From Thermoanaerobacter pseudethanolicus ATCC 33223 (lineage in GTDB: Bacteria > Bacillota > Thermoanaerobacteria > Thermoanaerobacterales > Thermoanaerobacteraceae): a stretch of DNA of 64,000 bases. The notes under the pieces are model-generated. The model ran no database searches. It had not been told where the DNA came from and saw only the letters and a program-made list of their open reading frames with translations. Shown here piece after piece: positions 47,099-55,504 of the stretch. The stretch is taken from contig NC_010321.1 of NCBI RefSeq assembly GCF_000019085.1, positions 1,623,001 through 1,687,000 on the forward strand. The letters are read 5' to 3'. The first letter of the stretch is position 1, and each line of letters starts with the position of its first letter. The translations under genes and the position numbers were made by a program.

Positions 47099-47686
47099 CT
47101 TCCATTCTCCAATATTTCTTTTATTTTTTTAATTTTTCTTTTGCTGTATAACTTCATGTTGTAATAGTGAATAAAATTTACGATTTCTTCAAATATTTCC
47201 TGAGCATCAAGTTTTTCGTCACCCACTTCTGACATAACTACTATTTCAGTGTTAAATTTTTTAACTAAATTTTAAAAAGTCCAAATACAACTCTGTTCAA
47301 TCTATCTTTATAAGTTATAACAACTCTTTCTACTCTGCCAGCAAGAATATCATCGAGCATTTTAAAGAAATCTTTTCTTTTTTCAAAACTGATTTCACTG
47401 GCTATATCACTGAATACTCTATGTATTTTATAACCATTGCTAAAACAAAACTATTTTAATAACTCAATTTGATTTTCTAAATCCTTTTTCTGCTTTTGTG
47501 TTGAACTCTAGCGTAAATATAAGTCTTTCTTTCAACTTCTTTCATAAAGATTTTATACACATCTTCTTCATTATAATCGTAAAATCCGTTTGGCATAACT
47601 GTTACTCTTATTTTGCCTTCTTTAACATACTTGGTTAGTGTTGATCTTGATATCCGCAGTAGTTCTAAAAGTTCTTTTGCTTTCAT
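47086..47686 (-). pseudogene. tnpA: IS607 serine recombinase TnpA, degenerate
   Basis: ATG 47686 starts a MerR-like helix-turn-helix (MKAKELLELLRISRSTLTKY, VKEGKIRVTVMPNG) followed by TYIYARV, the first strand of the serine resolvase domain, where the catalytic Ser should follow. Stops and frameshifts then intervene, but pieces of the rest can be read: FEKRKDFFKMLDDILAGRVE, VVITYKDRLNRVVFGLF and EIVVMSEVGDEKLDAQEIFE. The relic ends 13 bp inside tnpB. Transposition in cis is not expected. Confidence 0.75.
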
Positions 47687-48140
47687 ATTTATATCGCCTC
47701 ATAGATATTATAGCAACAACCAGCAAAGTGAAGTAAATATATTTTGTTAAAAATTTTAGTATGTTTAAACAAATAGGTTGATTTTTTAGTACTATATTAT
47801 ATCATTTTATTACCTACTTATAAAAAAGTACAAAAAAGGTAATGCTTCGCCATGCGGGCGCAAGTGCTTAAAAAGCACCGCCTCCGCTTTTTGTATCTAT
47901 AATCTATATTACCACCAATAAAACTTATGGGCGCCGAAACAGCCTCATAAGTCCTATCGGATCATGTCAAAAAAAATGAATAACCAATCCAATTAATATA
48001 TATTCGACATAAAATACTATTTTCCTTCTTTTCCAAAGGAATTTTTTATAATTTTATAGAATGATATTCCATGAAAAGATTATAGTAAACCTTTGAAGTC
48101 TGATATTATTCCTTCCTGATGCTGGATAACTTTCTTCTCA
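47687..48140. other. Intergenic stretch with a GC-rich hairpin island
   Basis: Bases 47845-47975 are much more GC-rich than their surroundings and contain GTGCTT-AAA-AAGCAC flanked by GCGGGCGC and CCGCCTCCGC. It resembles the island at 51590-51735 on the other side of the AAA/PD-(D/E)XK gene pair in composition and in the GTGCTT..AAGC hairpin. No protein gene is seen. The remainder is AT-rich. Confidence 0.4.
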
Positions 48141-49835
48141 TTACTCTTCAAATATTTTGTAATCTCCTTTTCCTATAAATACCACTAATGCTTTCTTTAA
48201 ATTTTGTTTATCTTTAAATTGCATACTTTCACGGTATCTCTTTAATTGTTCTTTCCCTTTTTCTATTATCTCCTCAATATATTTTTCGTCACTTTTCTTT
48301 ACATACTTTAGCTCTATCAACCATTCGTATTTTACATCTGGCATTCTTATGTCTTTTTCTAAATAAATATCTATATAACCTCCCTCTGTTTCTTTCTCAC
48401 TTATAGGCTTGTATATGTTACTCATTGTCAAGTATGAAAAGAGTATTATTTTTATATATTTTTCATCAAATTTTATTGTATCTCTATTGGATAATACTTT
48501 TAGAACTTTTTCACTTATAAATTTTATAAAGTTCTTTATTTTTCCTTCAAATGCCATTTCCCATATGGCTTTTGCTATTTCCAGCATTTCATATTTTATG
48601 TTGTTTTCTTCCTTTAATTTTCTACCGAAGTACTCCCAATACATTGTTTTTATTACGTAATTAGGTATGCCAAGTTCTAAGATATTGTACCTGTAATCTT
48701 TTATTGTTAATAAGCCCATATAAAATAGAAGAGAAATAAAGTATTCTTCGTCGTACATTCTATCAAATGAAAATTTTGTTACTATCTCCGCTACTATCCC
48801 TTCCTCTTTTATGATCCTCTCTAATAATGCCCTGTTCTCTTCATTCATTGTAAGCCTGTTTAGCCTACCATAGTCTGTCTTTACATTGTCGTCTATTAGA
48901 TACTCTGGATATCCTCCTGTGTTTTTGTATTGTGCTAAAAAGTATAGTACCATGTCTGGATTGTATACCCTTGTCTTGGCATTTTTGTTGAATTTATAGC
49001 CATCGTATAATTCCCTTAAGTTATTTATTAAATTCTCTTTTTCCTCTATCCCTACTTCTTCTAGTATCTTCACCACTTCTTCTTCTGTAAATCCCAGCAT
49101 CTCATTTAAGCTTAAATCCATTGTGACGTTTAATGCTATGTTAAATCCACTTGTTAAGTCGTCCAACATTATTGGAGATATCCCTGTTATGAATATCCTG
49201 TCTATTACACTCTCTGTCCCTATCTTCAATGTCTCATAAAAGTCTCTTACAAAACCTGATGCCCTCACTATCTCTCTGTAAAATTCACTCTCACCCATCG
49301 CTATTATGTCATTGGCAAAATGATCATATTCGTCTATTATTAGGTATACCTTTTTACCTACTTTTTTTACTTCATTTATTATCGTCATTATAACCGCATT
49401 TATATCAGTTATTTGGTCAATTTTCTTCCTTATTTCTTCCGTATTTTCTATTATACCCTCGTATCTGTCTAATAAAGCATTTATTGAATTTTTCACACTT
49501 AACAAAAAGGACTCTTTTAGTTGGTCTTTGTTTTCTGTGTTTAGGCCTGAAAAATTCAGTTTGAGTATCATATAACTGTTCTTTAGTTTTGTAGGATTCT
49601 TCCCTATATATAAGTCGCTAAATAGTTTCTCAAAGTCTTTCTCATTTTTTATGTCATAGTAGTTCTCTAATGTGGAAAGAAAGAGACTTTTCCCAAACCT
49701 CCTCGGCCTTATGAAAAACAGGTATTTGCTATTTAAGTTCTCTATCTTCTCTATATACATCGTCTTGTCTACGTACAGGTATCCTTCTTCTCTCATCGCT
49801 CTGAAATTGGACATCCCATAGGGTATTTTCTTCAT
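48141..49835 (-). CDS. AAA-ATPase-like / PD-(D/E)XK nuclease family protein (DUF1703), copy 1
   Basis: The 564-residue protein joins an AAA-ATPase_like domain (PF09820) with a C-terminal PD-(D/E)XK domain (PF08011). The conserved start MKKIPYGMSNFRAMREEG and YVDKTMYI leads to the modified P-loop RPRRFGKS (44-51). Walker B is VYLIIDEYDHF (Asp168, Glu169). The nuclease-like residues are Asp489 (GGYIDIYL) and Glu508/Lys510 (LIELKY). Such genes occur in large families in Bacteroides and clostridia and are suspected mobile or conflict-system genes; the function is unproven. ATG 49835 has AGGAGTGG upstream. It lies 23 bp downstream of copy 2. Confidence 0.85.
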   Translation of the reverse strand: MKKIPYGMSNFRAMREEGYLYVDKTMYIEKIENLNSKYLFFIRPRRFGKSLFLSTLENYYDIKNEKDFEKLFSDLYIGKNPTKLKNSYMILKLNFSGLNTENKDQLKESFLLSVKNSINALLDRYEGIIENTEEIRKKIDQITDINAVIMTIINEVKKVGKKVYLIIDEYDHFANDIIAMGESEFYREIVRASGFVRDFYETLKIGTESVIDRIFITGISPIMLDDLTSGFNIALNVTMDLSLNEMLGFTEEEVVKILEEVGIEEKENLINNLRELYDGYKFNKNAKTRVYNPDMVLYFLAQYKNTGGYPEYLIDDNVKTDYGRLNRLTMNEENRALLERIIKEEGIVAEIVTKFSFDRMYDEEYFISLLFYMGLLTIKDYRYNILELGIPNYVIKTMYWEYFGRKLKEENNIKYEMLEIAKAIWEMAFEGKIKNFIKFISEKVLKVLSNRDTIKFDEKYIKIILFSYLTMSNIYKPISEKETEGGYIDIYLEKDIRMPDVKYEWLIELKYVKKSDEKYIEEIIEKGKEQLKRYRESMQFKDKQNLKKALVVFIGKGDYKIFEE

Positions 49836-49858
49836 CTTTACCACTCCTAATTTCCCTT

Positions 49859-51559
49859 TTACACTTCAATTACTTGGTATTCGTCCTTGCCTATGAATAT
49901 AAGCAGTGCTTGTTTTACATCTTTTCTCTCTTGTAGCCCTCTGCTTTCTCTATACCTCTTAAGCTGCCTTATACCTTCTTCTCTTATCTTGTCTACCTTG
50001 TCTTTTTCACTTTTCTTTATGTATTTTAGCTCTATTAACCACTCGTATTTTACATCCGGTATCCTTATGTCCCTCTCCAAGTATATGTCTATATACCCTC
50101 CCTCTGTCTCCCTCTCACTTATTGGCCTATAGGCTTTACTGTTTACAAGATACGTAATTAATATCACTTTGATATATTTTTCGTCAAACTTTATTATATC
50201 CCTGTTCGAAAGCACCTTTAGCACGTTCTGGCTTATATACTCTATATACGGTTTTATTCTCCCTTCATACGCCATCTCTTCTATGGTCTTCCTTAACTCA
50301 TTTAGGTCAAGATTAATTTTGTATTCTTTCTTTAAATTCGTTTCTATATATTCCCACATTATTGTCTTGATTACGTAATTGGGTATTTTTAAAAATAATC
50401 TCGTTTTTTCTTGTCTCTCTATCGTTAGTAATCCCATATAGAATAACAGTGATACAAAGTATTCTTCATCGTACATCCTGTCAAATGAAAATTTTGTCAC
50501 TATCTCCGCTACTATCCCTTCTTCTTTTATGATTCTCTCTAGTAATACCTTGTTCTCTTCATTCATTGTAAGTCTGTTTAGCCTGCCATAGTCTGTCTTT
50601 ACATTGTCGTCTATTAAATTTCTAGGCGGTTTTTTGTATCTTACTATGCTGTCAAGATAATACAATACCATGTCGGGATTGTATATCCTTTTCTCCGCTT
50701 CTGCACTAAATAAATAACCATCGTATAATTCTTTTAATTCTTCTAGTGATTTTTCTCTTTCTTTTTCCTCTATCCCTACTTTTTCTAGTATCTTCACTAC
50801 TTCTTCTTCTGTAAATCCCAGCATCTCATTTAAGCTTAAATCCATTGTGACGTTTAATGCTATGTTAAATCCACTCGTTAAGTCGTCTAGCATTATTGGG
50901 GATATTCCTGTTATGAATATCCTGTCTATTACACTTTCTGTCCCTATCTTCAATGTCTCATAAAAGTCTCTTACAAAACCTGATGCCCTCACTATCTCTC
51001 TGTAAAATTCACTGTCCCCCATCGCTATTATGTCATTGGCAAAATGGTCATATTCGTCTATTATTAGGTATACCTTTTTACCTACTTTTTTTACTTCATT
51101 TATTATCGTCATTATAACTGCATTTATATCAGTTATTTGGTCAATTTTCTTCCTTATTTCTTCCGTATTTTCTAATATACCCTCGTATCTGTTTAATAAG
51201 GCATTTATTGAATTTTTCACACTTAACAAAAAGGACTCTTTTAGTTGGTCTTTGTTTTCTGTGTTTAGGCCTGAAAAATTCAGTTTGAGTATCATATAAC
51301 TGTTCTTTAGTTTTGTAGGATTCTTCCCTATATATAAGTCGCTAAATAGTTTCTCAAAGTCTTTCTCATTTTTTATGTCATAGTAGTTCTCTAATGTGGA
51401 AAGAAAGAGACTTTTCCCAAACCTCCTCGGCCTTATGAAAAACAGGTATTTGCTATTTAAGTTCTCTATCTTCTCTATATACATCGTTTTATCCACATAC
51501 AGGTATCCTTCTTCTCTCATCGCTCTGAAATTGGACATGCCATAGGGTATTTTCTTCAT
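49859..51559 (-). CDS. AAA-ATPase-like / PD-(D/E)XK nuclease family protein (DUF1703), copy 2
   Basis: The 566-residue tandem paralogue of copy 1 has the same domain order and residues (RPRRFGKS, LIIDEYDHF, GGYIDIYL, LIELKYIKK). The first 270 or so codons differ from copy 1 at only a few positions, also at the DNA level. The stretch around 275-310 is unrelated (EREKSLEELKELYDGYLFSA against the shorter copy 1 text), after which similarity returns in patches. That points to gene conversion of the 5' halves. The ribosome site AGGAGTGG and surrounding bases are also shared. Confidence 0.85.
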   Translation of the reverse strand: MKKIPYGMSNFRAMREEGYLYVDKTMYIEKIENLNSKYLFFIRPRRFGKSLFLSTLENYYDIKNEKDFEKLFSDLYIGKNPTKLKNSYMILKLNFSGLNTENKDQLKESFLLSVKNSINALLNRYEGILENTEEIRKKIDQITDINAVIMTIINEVKKVGKKVYLIIDEYDHFANDIIAMGDSEFYREIVRASGFVRDFYETLKIGTESVIDRIFITGISPIMLDDLTSGFNIALNVTMDLSLNEMLGFTEEEVVKILEKVGIEEKEREKSLEELKELYDGYLFSAEAEKRIYNPDMVLYYLDSIVRYKKPPRNLIDDNVKTDYGRLNRLTMNEENKVLLERIIKEEGIVAEIVTKFSFDRMYDEEYFVSLLFYMGLLTIERQEKTRLFLKIPNYVIKTIMWEYIETNLKKEYKINLDLNELRKTIEEMAYEGRIKPYIEYISQNVLKVLSNRDIIKFDEKYIKVILITYLVNSKAYRPISERETEGGYIDIYLERDIRIPDVKYEWLIELKYIKKSEKDKVDKIREEGIRQLKRYRESRGLQERKDVKQALLIFIGKDEYQVIEV

Positions 51560-51589
51560 CTTTACCACTCCTAATTTTTCCTTTTTCTT

Positions 51590-51735
51590 TAGAGTGAACT
51601 ACATCGCCAATGAATTGGCGAGCTTCGTGCTCTCGGTGAAACCTTGTTGAAAGTCCCATCGGTACGCAACTGGGGTGTCCAACCCAAGTAACAGGCAAAC
51701 CGCCGCCTATATAAAGACACGGTGCCGCTTATAAG
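51590..51735 (-). other. GC-rich remnant resembling the right end of an IS200/IS605-type element
   Basis: On the minus strand the sequence runs from a hairpin-rich start (GGTGCTTATAAGC) to the palindrome CGCCAAT-GA-ATTGGCG (51605-51620 region). The composition and end hairpin recall the guide-RNA-bearing 3' end of tnpB elements, and no transposase gene is left. Identification is tentative; it could also be the 3' region of the mgtE transcript. Confidence 0.3.
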
Positions 51736-51750
51736 CACCTGCCTGCATCT

Positions 51751-53100
51751 TTATATTTTAATGAACAATCCGGCGATATAAAAATATACCACTAACGCCA
51801 TGGCGTCTACGATGGTGGTTATGAGCGGACTGGCCATGATGGCGGGGTCAATTTTAACCATTTTTGCTAAAAGCGGCAGTAAACCGCCGACTATCTTGGC
51901 CATAATCACTGTTACCACCAGTGTAAGACTGACCACCAGAGAGATGGTAGTGCTCACCTGCTCAATAACAACAAGCCGTAAGAAGTTCAAGCCAGCAAGA
52001 GAAAGGCCGACAATAACGCTCACCATAAACTCTTTTGCCACTACTCTAAAAACATCCCGTGTTTTTATTTCGCCCAGGGCAAGGCCCCGAATTACCATTG
52101 TCGACGACTGGGAACCTGCATTTCCTCCTGTATCCATTAGCATAGGTATAAAAGCGGCCAGGATTACCATATTCTGGAGAAAGTCTTCAAACTTTTGTAT
52201 GATCCGGCCAGTGAATGTGGCCGAAATCATCAGAGCCATAAGCCAAAACAGCCTGTTTTTGGCCATGGTAAAGGGGCTCTGACTTATATAAGATTCTTCG
52301 GTAGGGCTTATTCCACCCATCCGCTGAATATCTTCGGTGTTTTCCGCTTCCAGAACGTCCATCACGTCGTCTATGGTTATAATGCCAACCAGCCGATTTT
52401 CCTGGTCTACTACAGGCATGCTTAACAGGTCGTATTTTTTAAACAATGATGAGACGAATTCCCGGTCATCGTGGGTTTTTACAGCGATGACCTGTTTGTC
52501 CATCAGGTCTTCGATCCTGGTGTCAGGGTCTGCCACCACCAGGTCTTTCAGGGAAACGACACCTAAAAGATGTCTTTCCTGGTCTATGACGTAACAGGTA
52601 TAAATAGTCTCCTTTTTAGGAGCGGTATAGCGAATATGAGTAAGTGCTTGAGCCACCGTCATGTCGGCTTTCAGGTCTACAAATTCGATGGTCATGATGC
52701 TGCCGGCGGAATCTTCGGGATAATTTAAAAACTGGTTAATAAGCCTTCGTTCGCTTTCCGGCGTCGTTTGGAGTATTTTTTTTACTACATTAGCAGGCAT
52801 TTCTTCCAGAAAGTCTATTTTATCATCGAAAAAGAGGTCTTCTACCAGGCTTTTTAATTCGTCTTCTTCGATCATCTGCGAAAAGGCTACCCTTATTTTA
52901 TCCGACAGATATGAAAATACTTCCGCAGCCCCATCCTTAGGCAGCAGTCTGAAAGCCAGCAGGCTGTTTTTAGCGTCCAGATGGTTCAAAATTTCCGCTA
53001 CGTCCTGTACCGGAAGTCTCGACATTTCTTTTTTTACGGCTAGAAAGTTTTTTTCCTGTAACCATTGGCGAAAAAGCTCTTCCATTTTTTCGATATGCAC
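51751..53100 (-). CDS. mgtE: Magnesium transporter MgtE
   Basis: The 449-residue protein has an N-terminal superhelical domain (to about 125), a CBS pair (MTIEFVDLKADMTVAQALTH, then VSLKDLVVADPDTRIEDLMD and VGIITIDDVMDVLEAENTED) that senses Mg2+, and five C-terminal helices with the pore segment MDTGGNAGSQSSTMVIRGLA and ASPLITTIVDAMAL. It imports Mg2+ as a dimer. It starts at GTG 53100 after GAGGGGG. Its GC content is clearly higher than that of its neighbours on both sides, which suggests a different origin or recent transfer between two members of the DUF1703 family. Confidence 0.93.
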   Translation of the reverse strand: MHIEKMEELFRQWLQEKNFLAVKKEMSRLPVQDVAEILNHLDAKNSLLAFRLLPKDGAAEVFSYLSDKIRVAFSQMIEEDELKSLVEDLFFDDKIDFLEEMPANVVKKILQTTPESERRLINQFLNYPEDSAGSIMTIEFVDLKADMTVAQALTHIRYTAPKKETIYTCYVIDQERHLLGVVSLKDLVVADPDTRIEDLMDKQVIAVKTHDDREFVSSLFKKYDLLSMPVVDQENRLVGIITIDDVMDVLEAENTEDIQRMGGISPTEESYISQSPFTMAKNRLFWLMALMISATFTGRIIQKFEDFLQNMVILAAFIPMLMDTGGNAGSQSSTMVIRGLALGEIKTRDVFRVVAKEFMVSVIVGLSLAGLNFLRLVVIEQVSTTISLVVSLTLVVTVIMAKIVGGLLPLLAKMVKIDPAIMASPLITTIVDAMALVVYFYIAGLFIKI

Positions 53101-53118
53101 AATAATACCCCCTCTAGT

Positions 53119-53165
53119 TCGGAGGCGCCTCCGACGATGTGGGGTGCCGACGGAGTACCCCCGTT
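53119..53165 (-). promoter_or_regulatory. Structured leader of mgtE
   Basis: The leader contains a 16-bp perfect palindrome TCGGAGGCGCCTCCGA (53119-53134) and, further upstream, a hairpin GGGGT..ACCCC (about 53141-53158) whose loop includes CTCCG. CTCCG could pair instead with CGGAG of the palindrome, so two exclusive folds are possible just before the ribosome site. I find no M-box consensus. A Mg2+-responsive attenuator is a guess. Confidence 0.35.
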
Positions 53166-53302
53166 TTTTCGTATATGCTATTTATGGATAGAAAAAGGGT
53201 ATAATATTGTCGAGGTAAGGGATCCATCCAGCACCACCACCTTTTTTATATCTAATTCCTTCATCTGCTATATTCCTTTGTTTTATTATATCATAATAAT
53301 TA

Positions 53303-53590
53303 TCATAATAAAGATAGTTTTAATAATTCATTGTCTCCCATCGCTATTATATCATTGGCAAAATGGTCATACTCGTCTATTATTAGATACATCTTTCTCC
53401 CTACTTTTTTTATTTCATTTATTAGCTGATTTATTATCGATTTTATATCTGGCTTCTCTTTTATATGTTGTTTTATTTCCTCTATGTCTTTAAATATGTT
53501 TTGATATTCGTCTAAAAAGCTGTTTATTGAATCAATTAGATTTTGTTTAAATGATATTTCTAATCTGTCTCTATTGCTATAAAAGTAAAA
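53303..53590 (-). pseudogene. Internal fragment of a third DUF1703 family gene
   Basis: A frame without a start reads YFYSNRDRLEISFKQNLIDS, IKKVGRKMYLIIDEYDHFAN and DIIAMGDNEL before stops. It aligns with residues about 97-185 of the two tandem genes, around Walker B, but is clearly divergent from both. Both ends are missing. With mgtE between it and copy 2, it shows that the family array once extended further. Confidence 0.8.
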
Positions 53591-53665
53591 GAGTACAATT
53601 CACCTCAATCACACATTTTAATTGAAAGAATATAATAAATTGAAAAAAGAAAAAGGAGGATGGGT

Positions 53666-54676
53666 ATGAGGCTTAAGTACTTAATTGTATTTGTATTGGT
53701 ATTAGCCCTTACAGTTTCTTTATTTACAGGGTGTACAAATAAAAGTCAAAAACTTACAAAAATTAATTTTGTAGAAACAGTTCATTCTATTTTTTACGCT
53801 CCCTATTACGTAGCTGTAAGCCAAGGCTTTTTCAAAGAACAGGGGCTAGAGCTTGTCATTACAACTGCTCAAGGGTCAGATAAAGCAGCAACTGCGGTTT
53901 TATCTGGTACAGCAGATATAGGACTTCAAGGACCCGAAACCACTGTATACGTACTTAAAGAAGGAAGAGATGATTATCTTGTAAATTTTGGGCAATTGAC
54001 AAGAAAAGATGGGTCTTTCCTCTTGGGGAAAAAGCCTGAACCGGACTTTAAATGGGAAAATTTAAGAGGTAAAAAGGTTATAGGTGGAAGGCCGGGTGGA
54101 ATGCCTCAGATGACACTGGAATACATTTTAAAAGAGCACGGCATAAACCCAAAGACAGATTTGACCCTTATCACCAATCTTCAATTTACAGCCGCAGCGG
54201 GAGCTTTTATGTCTTCTGATGCAGACTATGTGGCGTTATTTGAACCTACAGCTTCCCTAGTTGAAAAACAAAAAGGGGGATATATTGTAGCATCAGTTGG
54301 TGCCTCCAGTCATGAAGTTCCTTATACCACTTTTAATGCAAAAAAAAGCTATATTGAAAAACATCCCGACATAATACAGCGTTTTGTAAATGCAGTGTAT
54401 AAAGGAATGCTGTGGGTGGAATCTCATTCTTCTAAAGAGGTAGCAGAAGCAATTAAGCCTTTCTTCCCAGATACTGATGTAGACCTTATGGCGACAGCAA
54501 TTGAAAGGTACAAAAATCAAAACACCTGGGGCACCACTCTAAAAATGAAAGTTGAGGATTTTGATTTTCTACAAAATATACTTTTGGATGCAGGTGTAAT
54601 AAAAGAAAAGGTGGACTCACACCTTCTAATCAACAACACTTTTGCTGAAAAAGCTGAAAAAATGGTCAAAAAGTAA
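53666..54676 (+). CDS. ABC transporter substrate-binding lipoprotein, NMT1/SsuA type
   Basis: The 336-residue lipoprotein has a signal ending in FTGC (Cys23) followed by a periplasmic-binding fold of the NMT1/THI5-like class: FYAPYYVAVSQGFFKEQGLE, LSGTADIGLQGPE and GGRPGGMPQMTLEYILKEHG. Ligands of this class include aliphatic sulfonates, nitrate, taurine and thiamine precursors; which one applies cannot be read here. ATG 53666 has GGAGG six bases upstream. A TATAAT box occurs at about 53630 with only a weak -35. Confidence 0.87.
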   Translation: MRLKYLIVFVLVLALTVSLFTGCTNKSQKLTKINFVETVHSIFYAPYYVAVSQGFFKEQGLELVITTAQGSDKAATAVLSGTADIGLQGPETTVYVLKEGRDDYLVNFGQLTRKDGSFLLGKKPEPDFKWENLRGKKVIGGRPGGMPQMTLEYILKEHGINPKTDLTLITNLQFTAAAGAFMSSDADYVALFEPTASLVEKQKGGYIVASVGASSHEVPYTTFNAKKSYIEKHPDIIQRFVNAVYKGMLWVESHSSKEVAEAIKPFFPDTDVDLMATAIERYKNQNTWGTTLKMKVEDFDFLQNILLDAGVIKEKVDSHLLINNTFAEKAEKMVKK

Positions 54677-54685
54677 AGTTTTGGA

Positions 54686-54718
54686 TTGTGCTCAATATGC
54701 CCCCCATATTGAGCACAA
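54686..54718 (+). terminator. Intergenic hairpin after the binding-protein gene
   Basis: TTGTGCTCAATATG and CATATTGAGCACAA form a perfect 14-bp stem around CCCCC. No strong T run follows. It probably stabilises the binding-protein mRNA or partly terminates, giving more binding protein than transporter. Confidence 0.65.
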
Positions 54719-54757
54719 CTCCCCTTTTATTAACTTCACATAGAAGGGAGTGCTTTT

Positions 54758-55504
54758 ATGAATAAAATAATGGTCAGTCTTAAAGATGTATCCTTTAATT
54801 ATCACACTTTAGAAGGTGAAACACAAGCTTTAAAAAATATTTCTTTTGATGTGTACGAAGGAGAATTTGTGGGAATTATAGGCCCTTCTGGTTGTGGCAA
54901 ATCTACTCTTCTTTCGATTATTTCCGGCCTTTTAAAACCTTCTAAAGGGAGTGTAGATGTAAACGGGAAAATAGGCTATATGCTTCAAAAAGACCACCTC
55001 TTTGAATGGCGAAATATATGGCAAAATGTGCTACTTGGACTTGAAATACAAAAAAGTCTAACAGAAGAATCTAAAAAATACGTAGAAGGTTTGCTTGTAA
55101 AATACGGTCTCGGCGAGTTTAAAAACCATTATCCTAATCAATTGTCAGGGGGAATGCGACAAAGAGCCGCTCTCATAAGGACATTGGCTTTAAAACCCGA
55201 CATACTTTTACTAGATGAAGCCTTTTCTGCTTTAGACTACCAAACGAGACTTGCCATATCCGATGAAGTGTATAAAATTCTTAAATATGAACAAAAAACT
55301 GCGATCATAGTAACTCACGATATCTCAGAGGCAATTTCTATGTGTGACAGAATTGTAGTTCTATCAAATAGGCCCGCCTATGTAAAAAAGATTTATGACA
55401 TTGTCTTAACCTGCGAAGACCAATCTCCCATAGGTCGTAGAAAAGCTCCTGAATTTAGAGAATATTTTAATTCTATTTGGAAGGAGTTGGATGTTCATGT
55501 ATGA
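54758..55504 (+). CDS. ABC transporter ATP-binding protein, SsuB/TauB type
   Basis: The 248-residue ATPase has Walker A GPSGCGKST, the Q-loop MLQKDHLFEWRNIWQN, signature LSGGMRQRAALIRTL, Walker B ILLLDEAFSALD and the His switch VTHDISEA. The order of genes (binding protein, ATPase, permease) and the sequence fit the nitrate/sulfonate/taurine class. AAGGGAG precedes the ATG. It overlaps the permease gene by 14 bp. Confidence 0.9.
   Translation: MNKIMVSLKDVSFNYHTLEGETQALKNISFDVYEGEFVGIIGPSGCGKSTLLSIISGLLKPSKGSVDVNGKIGYMLQKDHLFEWRNIWQNVLLGLEIQKSLTEESKKYVEGLLVKYGLGEFKNHYPNQLSGGMRQRAALIRTLALKPDILLLDEAFSALDYQTRLAISDEVYKILKYEQKTAIIVTHDISEAISMCDRIVVLSNRPAYVKKIYDIVLTCEDQSPIGRRKAPEFREYFNSIWKELDVHV

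Larger units (their letters stand above)
45836..47820 (-). mobile_element. IS607-type insertion element with defective tnpA and intact tnpB
   Basis: The element carries a serine-recombinase gene (broken) followed by tnpB, the IS607 order. The right end shows the hairpins expected downstream of tnpB. Its outer boundaries are estimates. Words of about 25 bp flank it in inverted orientation (TACTTTTTTAT..AAGTAGGTA at 45811-45836 and the mirror at 47809-47832). Confidence 0.7.

Noticed and set aside
51489-51698. 69-codon minus-strand frame starting MPVTWVGHPS
   Set aside because: It runs across the GC-rich island and into the start of the DUF1703 gene in another frame; more likely noncoding.
53101-53215. 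M-box (ykoK) magnesium riboswitch before mgtE
   Set aside because: Hairpins are present but the conserved M-box core sequence could not be recognised, so only a generic structured leader is listed.
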